A stretch of 64,000 nucleotides of DNA. Source: Plectrocnemia conspersa (taxonomy: Eukaryota; Arthropoda; Insecta; Trichoptera; Polycentropodidae). Shown here piece after piece: positions 13,301-26,400 of this stretch (position 1 is its first letter; every line of letters starts with the position of its first letter). Both the position numbers and the translations under genes were made by a program. The notes under the pieces were generated by a model. That model worked only from the letters and a program-made list of their open reading frames with translations, did not search any database and was not told where the DNA came from. The stretch is from contig VTFK01000155.1 of NCBI GenBank assembly GCA_009617715.1, forward strand, positions 1,272,279 to 1,336,278. The letters are read 5' to 3'.

Positions 13301-16300
13301 CTACATCCTTTTTACGTATAACCCCAGATTTCGACAAGTAAGTCGTCTTAGAAAACATTTATTTTCATAAAAAAAACTTATTTGAAAAGAATCTGAGTAG
13401 CAAATTGTCAAAAAATATCTAATCCACTCAAGACACATTATTTATATTAAAAGAATGTATATGCAAATATATCTACAATATAATATATGCTCGTTACATA
13501 AATTGAATTAATAACTAGTCAAGAGTGTCATAATATAAAATTCATTAATTTTGATTGAAAATCATTATCATACGATTCGTAGTATATATTTAATATATAA
13601 AACATAAATAGCGGTTTATTGTTGAGTTCAGACTATTTTTTTCATATATTAAATATGCGTTTTCAACTCCAATATATGCAATGTAAATTGTATCCGTCTA
13701 CAGGGCGCCGAGAAAGTAATTGTCTAAGAAGGTGCACCGGAGGTCGTTCGCATAAGGTTCGGGTCACACGGGTCAAATAGGACTTATTTGCAATTATAAA
13801 ATTTCGTCTGAGAGGCGTTATCTGTGCAAAGACGAGGAAAATTATGCAAACGACCGCCACTGCCCCTTTCATTAAATATATAAGATAAGCGAGGGAATTT
13901 TCCGACGAAAATCTGATTCGATAGAGATACGATTTAAATCGGTTTTCATTCCGTAACAACAAGACCCTTACGTGGTCAACGAAATTTAAATTAATCCTAC
14001 CCTATCAGGGTTTTAACGCCATTTATATTTTGACGGTTAGGCTATTATATAATACAAACTAGAATAGGAGAATCTTTTTTATATTATGATATTATAGTTA
14101 TATCTATATGGCAGTTTTGACCGAAATATACTGCTAAAACTTCACAAGTTTATCCAATTATTTTGACTAAAGCTACCACATACCTTATGAAATTCGTACA
14201 ACTAATGCGTAACTTTGTCTCTTAAGTTATTTCTTGTCACTTATTGCCAACAAATAATTTAAAGTTGAGTCTTACAGGGTATTTTAACATAGCTTAAACG
14301 TCTTAAAGTCAATCTTGATTCAAAAAGCTTTACTAATATTGAAAAGGTGTTATCTGAAAAATAAGTCAAAATCTTCTTTCTTATTAAAGAGAGTCTAAAT
14401 TACAATGTGTGTCGATGTATATGAAGAATATAATGAAGAGTAGTAAAGAGTCACAAAAAATATTTTTTAAAAGTAGGGTCCATCAGTGTCCATCGACAAG
14501 ATCATAAAAAATATTTTTACGCGTTAAAAGCGTCATAAATTTATAAAATGACGGCGCATTGCCAAGCCATTTTCTGACAAATGACAGTGCATTTTATTAA
14601 GACATTTAGTATCAGTCATAAATCTATAAGGATTTAGCTAAAATCATTGCATGTGCAATTGTATATATTGTATAATATTAACAGTGCATGTTGAAATGCT
14701 TTTAAAAATTATATTACACTAGCAGAAGCATCAAATGAAACAACATGCACAACACAAAATAGTTCTTGTAAGAAAACAGAAAAATATTTCTATATCGTCG
14801 TAATTGGCCGTTGCAGTAAAAAACGGACGAGTACAATATCTTTCCTGGGCGGACAAACGGATCTCTTCATTTGAAAAGTTGAGAATAATAACGCATCAAA
14901 AACAATCACATGAGCTCACCAGCTTGCACATTGACCGGCCAAGTGTATTAAAACGGATACATAGCGCCTATATCTCTACTTCACTTCCGGCAACACTTCA
15001 TCAAGAAGCACTCAAAACCAAATGAAACAACGCTGACTATCGAGACGGAGATGACCAAAAGCAGCCGCTTCTCTCTTCACGTTTTGGTACAGATACGACG
15101 TTCGAAATCAATATTTAACCTAATATTCAGATACAAATGGATCCTTCAGACGCAAAGGAAGCTACGAGAACTTTACCTATTTACGAGTGGTACAAAATTT
15201 ATTTAAAAACTAAATATTTTTGTCAATACTTTGAGACAAAATATATTTTTTAAATAAATACTAGAGACTGAATTAGTTTCAGAGATATTTCTTAGATTTC
15301 GCTTCTATAATAAATCACGAACTTACGAATTAACAAGAATTTTTCACTATTGCCGAAATAATCTGCAATCGGTCTTTCAAATTTGGAAGACAGCCAAAGG
15401 AGAGTTTTCGATCTACTTCTTAAAACATAACAATATATAAGTTAGAACACTGCCCCAGAGTAGACACTTTCCAATTTAAAACTACACTGGAGCTTTTCGT
15501 TGAAGCTCACTAAATCGACACCGACTCAGTCTGAGCCTTTCCACTTCAATCGCTAGATTTTTGAGCCAGTCCCTCCGTCACCTTCGAGCCACTAAGAATG
15601 AATTCAGTTTTAGCACTACTGATAACTAACTGTGTTTAATTATAAAGATATATGTTGATGAGCCATGAAATCTGTTACGTGGAAAGAATTTTATTTTATT
15701 CGAACCCAATTACAACTTTCTCTTCGGTTTCGACTGAATCCAATCTGATCTTATTATCAAGTATGCTTTCGGCTGAAAAAAAATAAAAAGAGTTTCAGTA
15801 GAACAATTGAATTACGAGCTAGTTGAAAATCTATATTATTGTTTTGAAACATACGAGAGTTTAAAACAAGAACTTTACATACATAAATTTAATAAATAAG
15901 TTATTTGTGTTTTGATGAGAATACTTTTGGATCTTTCATTATATCTTTACATGTGAACGAAGTTTATATATATAGAAAGCTTTAACTGAAATCAATCTAA
16001 ATTTTGTGTGCGTCGGTCTTTTTATATTCGCTGAATCATAAAAATCTCACTGGGCTATAACCGTATTACATGCAAAATAAATCTATAAAAATGTTATTGA
16101 AACATAAATTCGCGAAATATTCGTACTTATTCACATAAGTGATTATTTTTAATATAACTATTACATCGTACGTTATGATCGACATTTTTAACAGAATATG
16201 CCGGAAAGCTACGTTCGTCTCCGGAAGCAGAAGGGGAAACCGGCACCAAAATGAATTACCAGCCGGAAGTGGACTCTCTCGAGAATAGTGGCAGCCTTCC

Positions 16301-19300
16301 ACGTCTTCATTATTGCGATCGCATCGAGGTACCGCAAACATTAATTTTGATTCAATTATTGACCCTTGGAAGTACAAATGTATAATCAACCGATGTTTTT
16401 GCTTTTAATGAAAATTATTAATTGAGCTTTAAAATATTTGAACCATTATAATATATTCAAGCAAATTATATTAAAAAATATACTGTCGAATATACATATA
16501 TAATTATTTGTTATTAAATTATTAATTGATATATACATGTTTATCTAATATAAATAATATTACTAAACTATTGCTATTTTAATATTTAAAATTAATCGTC
16601 TATTATGTAACAAATCTTTTATAGAATATATACTTTTTCGTACCGTTACCAATTTCACGCACGAAAATATTATTTTTTATTTGAATAGTGTTAATAGTGT
16701 TATTTCAAAAGTTGTTTTTTGTTATATTTTTACTGTCAATAATTATTTATAAATACAGATAAATACATTAAATATTTATAGAAATATTAAAATATGAATA
16801 TGAAATGTACACCTGGTGTACATCACAGTAAAGTAAAGTTTAGTAATGTAAATTTAAAAAAAAATCTCATTGCAGCAAAGTTTCTTCGCGAAAAAATGAT
16901 AAAAAATTCAGAACTTCTTATAGAAAGATTCCTTAATTTAAACGCCAGTGACCAGTGAGTCGTTTGTTGATTATTTTCTTACAAATATTTTTTTAAAAAC
17001 AAGATAAATTGTTCACAATTTTTTTACTATTGTTCTAGCCTTATTTATCAGTGAACCAAGTATTTAATATTTATTTTTAGAAAGAGATACTGACCCGTGA
17101 AGAGAAATAACAGGTGACTCACTAAAAGTCGCTGGCGACTAAAGGGTTAAACTACTAACCAAACGGAAGAATGTTTTTGATTGCGCATTCATACATAAAA
17201 CTTCCAGAAATTATTTCTCAAATTACATATAAATTACTTTAAAAACAATGAAAGAACGGGACGAATGTATGTTTATATGTAGCAACCTATTGATATATTT
17301 GTATTATATCTATAATCGATTGAAATTTGTAATAATACAAATATGATAGTATTAAATTATATACCATAATATTCGCTTTTTGTCCTGTTTTGATTAATGT
17401 GCGTGAAAATGGTGTGCGCCATTTTCTTTATTAAGGCAGGCAGTTGGCAGTAGTCTGTCGTTGACGAATATGCATGATACATTATTCTTGGCATTTTATA
17501 ACCTAAATAATAAATATTTATAAATATTATGTGTACATTTAAACTGATTTAATATAATATAAAGTAAAAACTGGTTGTATTCCTCTCTTAAATGGACAGA
17601 ATTATACCGTCACAAACGCTGAAATACTTTAAATTAAGTTAAGTATCGATTGATATAGTATTATTTAAGCTCATTATAACCAGTTTAACCCTAAGCGAAC
17701 GGAATATAACAAATATTTTTTGCCTCAAAACCTTCAATTCAAGATTTTTTAGGTCCAGTAAATAAGAACATTTATAGGAGTTATATTTTTCATCCCCATA
17801 AAAGTCCTAAATGCCATATTTTTGTTTACCTAACACAAGAATAGGATAGGGTCATATTATTGCCTCTGTCAACACTTCTCTTTGTTTGAAATGTCAAACC
17901 ACTTTCGTCCCTTTTTGAGACGTACAACATTAAAATGTGATTTTCCGCTTTTTATTTAATACTAAAAACCATTACAATATATTACAGGAAAACATAAAAT
18001 ATACTATAAGTATTTTAAAATAAATGAAAAAAAACATTGAAAATGGGGTACTAACGTCCCCCGCTTCGCTCAGGCTGAGCTTAATGTAATATATTTTAAA
18101 TACGGATATAACCATAGCAAATCAAATAAATAGTAGACATTTAACAATATGCACCAACAAGCATAAAATAGTTATTATGTGATATATCTTATTAAGTTCA
18201 ATGGCATTTATGATGATGCCCTGCTTATTTAATATATAATAGGTGTTCTAAAAAAGGTCTGGATAATAATTTTAGATGCATCTTGTATATTTTCTATAAT
18301 AGTAAAAGCATGGTAAGAATATGCTATCTGACATAAACAAATTTTGAGATATATAAACATTTGTAAATTGGCAAAATATTATATATAAGTATTATAGTGT
18401 GTATGATAAATATAAAAAACTTTTGGATATGTAATTTAGTGTATATTTGTAAATTTTTCTTAATCTTTTTTGTCACTTTTGAAGCTTCTAATTGCCAAAC
18501 AAATTTGAAGCGGTTATATTAGTTGAAAAAAATTGTTTGCACTTTTTAAGAGTGCTTTTTTCAGTATCAATTTATTTCGAAAATGTATCTGAATTACAGG
18601 TGATTTATTATTTCATGTTTTCTGTCTATATATTTGTAATGGGATATACAATATTTTTTTAATCATATATAATACCACATTTTTTTTAAAAAGGACATAC
18701 TTGATAAAGCTTTCAATATTCTTATCATACTTTTTTTAATATATAATTTATTTAAAATAAATTTATATCTTTATAAAATATAAAAAGTTTTTCTTTTTCT
18801 TCCTAAAGAAATTTTTGCCCGTAAAAAACCGCGTACGTACCTACATGCTGAATTTCAAATTACATTAAGGCAAAGATATACTGACTATGTAGTTTAACAA
18901 ATTCTTACCCTCAATTTTAACTTTAGCGCAAATATAATAATTCAGTTAACAGGTTCTTTATTTGCTGCTTCTACATATTTTATCCGTTATTTGAAAATAA
19001 CATATTAAACTTATTTATATAATATAAATATCAGCAAATATATTTTTTCCTGTCTTTTATTTGGACTATTATCATATTAAATATAATCGTATTATTCAAA
19101 TTTAATTTAAATGCCAAATCGTATCGTAAAATTTCACTTTAACCAATATTAATTGAAATATCATATCCGTTCCTCTTCGTTGAAAATATACACAGTCGAT
19201 CGCGGAAGTTGAAAATCAATCTTTTACGAGTCGATCACGGAAGTTCACTTTGACATGTTCCAAATTTCGACCAAAGAAAATGAATACAAATTCCGACAGG

Positions 19301-20438
19301 ACGAATCCAAAAATCCATTTTTTTCTCGTGGATGAAAGTCAAATGGGAAAACTTTGTAAAATAAATTGATTTTCGGATTACTTTTTCCGACCCACCATTA
19401 GGACGACTGTAATTACGAGTTTTCGTGTGTATTAGTGTAATTCCCTTTCGCCTTTCAGGAACATTTAACGCTCGGAAGCAACAGAGATGAAGACGGCGAT
19501 AAGATTGGAGATCCGCATGAAAATCGAGTCGACTTCCGTTCGGAGATTACCGACGAAGAGTGCTTAAAAGCTGCGGATCAGTTCCGGAAAGCCATTGTGG
19601 AATTGGAGGGTATTGACGACAAGACGACGGAGGAACAATGCTCCATTGAGGTAATCTTCTTTTAAACTTTGTTTTGTTGACACTGTTGAAAAGTCAATAT
19701 CTGAGAATTATGTCGCACCGCAGGGAGAAGTTTTACCAGAGAGATTTCCCGGAGATGGTGCTTCTTCTTCAGCAGCTTGCTCGGCGGAAGATCACCAAGT
19801 GGATGCCTATCACTTCTGTCAGAATAATACGGTATTTTTATTATTATTTGTATGGAAATATATGGTTTATTAAACTCCACATAAAGGCATATGTATTATT
19901 TTATTTATATTATTTACATTAAATATAACTATCCGAAAGTATATTAACTTTCGGATGGTTATATTTAATGCTATTTTATTATATTTCTTACTTTGGTCCT
20001 AAATATTATTAGAACAACCGTCTTTTTTATTATACAAAATTTTCTATTATTTTATTTTATTTCGTGCTTGAAAGTGATTAAAAAAAGATTGAAATAAAAA
20101 TCTAATATTATTCTCTTACAAATATGTACACACTTTAAGGGTTTGGTAGAATTACTAATAAGTTATTCATATTAGATTTAATATATAATGTTATTATAAA
20201 AGGCAGCGTAATAAAAGGTTTCATCGCATCATTTAAGATTTACGAAGTATTTTATTATGAAACCACAATTCATTATAACATTAGAGTAGTAGTTTAATTA
20301 AGAAAAATAATGATCATAATATTACGTTCTTAGTGTTTAAATAAATAATATTTTAAGTATATTCGAAAAGTTAGGATTTAAGGATAATAAAATTTAATAT
20401 GTCGCGAATTAAGGGCGTAAAGAAGTGATACTCATACA

Positions 20439-20482
<44 letters not shown>

Positions 20483-23400
20483 TTAACATAATTCCGCATG
20501 AGTATAAGATTACTCATTCCACGGTTACATTTAGTTTACAGTTTTATGTCTACATACACATATACATACATCCATACATATGCATATATACATATAAATG
20601 TACAAACAATAAACATATATATACATTTTTTTTTTTTTTTTTTAAAGTTCTAAAAAAAAAAAAAAATTTAAATTGAACTTTTATTTTTATTAAGTTAAAC
20701 ATCAACAAACAATGTTAAAAAGTGTCATGAAATGTTTTGAAATTATTACTGAAAAATTTCAATATGTAAAACACTCTTTCGTCGTACCCAAGCTCATCAG
20801 TTTTTTTAAAATCATGTTCACTATTAAAAAATATTATATTTTAATCTAGAAACAAAATTCTTAATAAATATTCTTCGCTTTTATTATTTTATCATGACAC
20901 TTATTTTTTGATATTCAATAAATATGTAAGATTAAATTTAATATTAAAAGTGCAACTATACGATATGGTAGCCTCCTACAGCTATAAAAATTGTTGAAAT
21001 CGAATGTTATATCGCGTTCCATTCTATTCAATATACTATAATATGCAATCTCAAGAAGCATTCCATTTTTATAACGTGAATTTATTTATAAATGTGTACA
21101 TGTCTGTTTTATAAATAACATTTTGTAATAATTATTATTTTTGTTTAGGTCAACAACTACAAATCCAACAACGTAAAAGATACCACTGATGGTAGCAAAT
21201 CTACTAAAACTGTATGTGAAGATGAAACTAAATCCACGTCACCGATTGGTAAGCATTTTTAATAAGCACTTTTAATAAATTAAATGTTAGAAATGTACAT
21301 ATTAAATTAAATGCTGTTTCAAATTAGCGTAAACTAACTGTTTCAATATGTTACAAAAAAATCGTAATAAAACATATGGTTTTAAATAGTAAACGATATA
21401 TATACTTTCGGGTTTAATGTACAAATGCTAGGTATATACAATAAAAATGCAGGTGTCAGTATTGGGTGGCGGTGTCGAATGCGGAAGATCTGAGTCTTGA
21501 GAGTACTCAGAGAAAGTGAGTGAATAAGTGCGTAAGCTTGCACGAATGGGATAAATACAAATATTTATTGTACATCTTTTGATAAAGGCGTAACTATTAG
21601 ATTGCTATATCTAGACGATTATTAAATAATGATTAAATATTTCTACAATGATGCAATTGGATGCAATGCCATGAGTATTTTTATATACGTGTGTCACAAA
21701 GCTAATAAAAGTTGAGTTTTTATAGTATGTTCCTACAAAAGAGTTATATTTTATTAGAGCAGACCGTTTCTAATATAACTATAAAACATTGGAACCCCCA
21801 CGATACTAATAACATAAATTAGTATAATAATCGATAGGCAATTTTAAATTTAGCTTTGGTCTCTTCTTAACATATATGTACGTATCGATCAGCGGAACGC
21901 ATGCCCTTATCTTTCACTCACTCTCGTCACTTAACACGCGAGCGAGCGAAAGGGAACGTATCTCACCGTATCACATGCTCTCTTAAAGTTATTAAATTTA
22001 AATGCTATTGACTAATTATATAATCAGTAATTGGCTAATAAAGTAATTGTTAGGTGAAAAACTGATTAGTTCAATTTTTTAGATTTATACGAATATTTTA
22101 TATATTTCGAGATGCCATAAAAAATTCGTTTATAGTTAAAATTTGCAACATATTTTTCTTATGATTTATTGCTAACCTATTGTTTTCTTATAGTTTTACT
22201 AGTTTTTACTGGAAACATATTATGATGATTATCATCACCGAATGAATTTTAATTAAATACATATTTCAGAGGATCAGTTCAATTTAAGAAATTATTATTG
22301 CTTAACCCTTTGTGTAGTGAGTTCATTTATGTACATTTGTTAATTTGTTAGTATATCTGGGAGTGAGTTAATTATACGTATTTTTCCCAAATGATGTATG
22401 TTCTAATCTTTTATTTATTATTATTTTATAGTAAAGCATTTATAGTAAATTATAGAAAAAAATCAGCGATTTTAGCGTTATATTGCTTTAATTTATTTTA
22501 CTACTATTTGTATTAGTATGTTTTAATAATTTATTTTAACATTTTTATATTATTAAATTTCGTTAATTAATTGTACATATTAATTACATATTATTCGCTT
22601 TTTATGGATTTTTTTATATCAATAGAAAGGCTTGCAATATTTTTATAAAATATATTTTTCTATGTTCATTTATTTTGTACTCTTAAATTTATTGATATTA
22701 TTTTCTATAGAAATTATTTTCATTAATTCAACTTTAAAAAAATATTATATAATTATAATGTTTTTTTATTTATTATTTCTTCAGTTATATATGTACCCAA
22801 GTATATAACTATCACGGGTACCTCAAAACAGTGAAAAATCGACCGCCGTACATGTACGGCGAAACTCTTCAAAGTGTTAATGCAGATTTAAACTTGGGTT
22901 TTCGCTTAAATGCGAATATGAATATTTCATAAGCTAAGCACAAGTTGAAATCACGTCAACATGGGTTTTATGGGTTTTAAAATTTTTATAATTTTCGTTA
23001 AATGCCACAGAGCATATAAATACTACTTTTATATAATTCGTTTCAGCACATATAAAAACAATTCAATGAAGTTGTTTTTTGTGCTCAGTTCATCAGCATA
23101 TTTTTTAATGAGTGGTTCTTTAATTATTGCCACGAAATTACTCACTTTATTTACAAAAAAAAAATTGTCACACTTTTTTTATTTTTTCTGTGAAATTCTA
23201 TAATCAAAAATAACTTAAGCCTCAAAAACTTTCCTGGACATGATTTAATTACATTAAAGCTGCTTAAAGAACTATATAAAAAGAGTATAAAAATAATTAC
23301 ACACATCTTAAACGCAATATTTTTCAACACAATGAAAGATATCACAGGTTATCCTTATTCCAAGACTAGGAAAGAACACCGAAGACAAAATCTCACAGGT

Positions 23401-26400
23401 CAATTACTCTTTTTCTTATTTTATCTAAAATGTTCGAGAAGCTACTGATACGTAAAAAAATCCAATACTATAGAAACAAGATATAATCTCAAGCTATTAA
23501 TTCAGCTTTGAACAAATTGAACTATTTAATATTTGTTATAAAGTTTTTTTGCGACAAATACAAAGTGCGTTGGTTCTCTGAAAGCTACTGAAGATTTTTT
23601 ACTGTTTTAGTATAAAAACATATAATCCCTAATGAATTTTATTATGTTGTAATTTAGCCTATTAACTGACGATTCATCGGTAGAAAATGTTATCATAATT
23701 TTGTTTGCTGTTGATTACATATTCCGTCTATACTGGTACTATTAAATGGAAAATAACTGACCGTTCCTGTAAATCCAATTATTCACAATACTTGGACCGC
23801 GTCAAGGCGTAAACCCAGGGCCGGACTCGAAAGTCATATCACTCTGATCATCGAACGCTCACTTGAATAAATATACACACAAGCAAGTCGCGGCCGTTTT
23901 GAGTTAACAAGGCCTTAAATTGTCCTGCGGCCTCTTCGCCTTTTGCACATCGGCACTCGAACGCTCCGCTGAGCCGGACGGCCATTTTGTATTTTTAACC
24001 CGACCGCTTCTGGGTCACCCTGTGGGAAAACTCTCTCTTAAAACTCGCCCTTAAGGTTTACTCGCAGATACGAATAAAAAGGCGCACATAACATTTGATA
24101 CGCGTAAATGCTTGAAAAGTGTTTTGCATTAAAATATGAAGAGGAAAAAATATGATATACAAGGTTTTCTCATTTAAATACAGACGATAAAGACGTTTAT
24201 GTTAATTTTGCATTGTTGTGAATAATGTTTTTTTTTGTTGCAGATAAGTGCGATATATTCAAAAGGGGAATGCTATACAAAGGAATCTACTGGCCTTCAT
24301 TAACGAATAGTTTTCAGGTATTTTTTACGTTATTTGTAGAAAAAAGTTTTATTTAATCAGAATAACAGTGATAATCTCAACGTAGATCAATTGCCAACTA
24401 ATTGAAAGTGACTTGTTGGTATATTTTTTCTGACGTTCTATACGAATATATATGTATGTACCTATATAATATAATACATTTACTTTATTTTTCTCGTGTA
24501 TTTTGTGTTATCGTGACTTCAATAGCATTTTTATCTTTATTATATGTTAGTCTTCCTATTTTTTATTTGATATCTGAAACTGATTGCAAATTTTAGCAGC
24601 AAAATTGTGTTATAAAATGTGCTTGAAATATTGTTACATATTTATTAAAAAAAATCATATAGCTAAAAACATAAATTATGATGAAATTGTCGTTTGATTT
24701 TATATAGTAGCATTGAATACCACACTTTGTCAAATGCTTGCAAAATATTTAAAAATTCAGCAATGCAGTATTTTTTCTCCTCCGTGTCAGTATTGATGGA
24801 TTTAGTGAGTCTTATGAACTTCTTACACCACTGTAAAGTGTTGATTCTTAAATCCGAATTTTTGATCAGGAAAGATTTTTCTGTTTACAATTATAGACTG
24901 CATTCTTTTAATATTAGTCTTTCTAATATTTTCAACATTATTGGTAGTAAGCTTATGATGTGACATAATCTGGTTCTTTTTCAGATTTTAGTAGTAGAAT
25001 TATTTGAGCCACCTTCTATTGGGTTTGGAAAAAATTGAATTATATAAAATGGTTATAAATCTTATGGCCTTTATTGGTAGTTCGTTCATAATTTTTCCAT
25101 TTATTGAGTCATATTCCGGTGTCTTTTAAGTGCTCAGCTTATTAATAATAATACATCATAATTGATAAGTCTTGTTGAAGAGGTGCAATTTAATAAAACA
25201 ACATACTTTAAAATGCATATTAGTAATTATGTATTACGGTACTAGTAAAAAGCTTAGCATATAAATCTTAATTATTTTAACGCTAATGTTAAATTATATT
25301 CTTGCGTTATATACTATTAAAAAAATATTATACATCTTAAGTAATTTAATTAAAATGTAAAATGTAGTACGATTAATATTTAATATCAAATAATAAAATT
25401 TAATTTGTATAATATGTGTAATGTACACATATTTAAAATATATACTTCCAACAGTAATCAGAAAGACTTATTCATTTCAGTTTAAGTTATAACATCATAA
25501 AATTGCTCATTTTAAAAATTATAATGTCAAATGTCATCAAAATTAATTCATAAAAAAGCAACGATTGTGTAATGTAACAAACATGTGACACACCCTTCTT
25601 TAATTGTGGAAATGGAATAGAAAATTTTATTATACTCTAACTATGTACATATATATATAAACGTAATGTGCCGTTCTGAAAATTTGCCTCTTAATCGGCG
25701 TCGGCCTCAGATGACCACCATAAAAATGGTTTATGACGGTCGTTAATCATTATCTATTAGAAATATGTAGCTGCAATGTTACAGCTATTTATTATATATC
25801 ACTAAATTAATTTATATTATTGTACGTATAATTTTTATAGCTATTTTTTTATTTAAACTGCAGGACACTCATCTGGAGCTTTCTTATCTGAAATATTCGC
25901 ATCGACAAAGGCAAAAATCTCTCATTATCGTCAACATCGTCGATCTGGCGCTAAAGGTATGTTGTATATGACTCAATTAAATTCCGCTTGAATTCCTTTA
26001 TATTAAGTTAGTCCATAAGTTTGTGTTATATATTTGGCATTAAAATTGTTTTTAAATTTTCTAGAGAAAATCAATCCGTACAAGCATTAAATTGTATTTG
26101 TAAAAAAATCTTATTTATTTTTACTTGATTATAGAAAAAAATCATTTTTCAAAAGAAAAATAATATTCTAGTTATTGATAATCTAGTGCCACAAAATATG
26201 CATTTTAAAATACTGAACAATGCAAAGAAACCATTAGTATTATATTATCACAATTTTATATGACTATCTTAATACAAACATTGCTAGCTCGAACTTTGGA
26301 AGCTAAAACATATTTGTTTCATAGTTTTAAGTTTTTAACTTCATGCAGATTTCTGTTAAACGATTTCGATTATGGTTTATAGCTCACATTAGTATATCGT

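Larger units (their letters stand above)
7365..16194 (+). other. Cyclase intron 1 (8.8 kb)
   Basis: Holds the minus-strand ORF at 7921, the facing ATTCTGACC arrays, the mariner-like MITE and the ACCGGTATTT repeat. A GC-richer patch at 11565-11760 and another at 15450-15600 are unexplained. ORFs at 10547, 13663 and 14804 are not supported. Confidence 0.7.
19832..21148 (+). other. Cyclase intron 4 (1.3 kb)
   Basis: Carries the hairpin at 19917, the poly-T/CATA simple-sequence block at 20443-20664, and otherwise featureless AT-rich DNA. Confidence 0.75.
21249..24243 (+). other. Cyclase intron 5 (3.0 kb)
   Basis: Contains the solo fold-back arm at 21905-21975, the piggyBac-like MITE at 22306-22876 and a GC-rich patch at 23790-24060 (with GCGGCCGTTTTGAG and GAGCCGGACGGCCATTTTG) just before exon 6. 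Confidence 0.75.

Noticed and set aside
14804..15025. 73-codon plus ORF in cyclase intron 1
   Set aside because: No Met start of its own, no family pattern and no phase-compatible splice to the cyclase exons.
16066..16389. 107-codon minus-strand ORF
   Set aside because: It is antisense to cyclase exon 2; the plus strand has matching splice borders and phase.
16868..16960. Possible short alternative exon (about 29 codons to a stop) after a TTGCAG
   Set aside because: Open and helical-looking but overlaps the truncated MITE and would end the cyclase early; no support.
19662..19922. ORFs on both strands around exon 4
   Set aside because: They are other-frame shadows of cyclase exon 4 and do not fit its splice borders.
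20425..20676. 83-codon ORF
   Set aside because: Made almost entirely from poly-T, CATA and poly-A simple sequence.
24694..24963. 89-codon plus ORF
   Set aside because: Antisense of the jockey-type reverse-transcriptase remnant.
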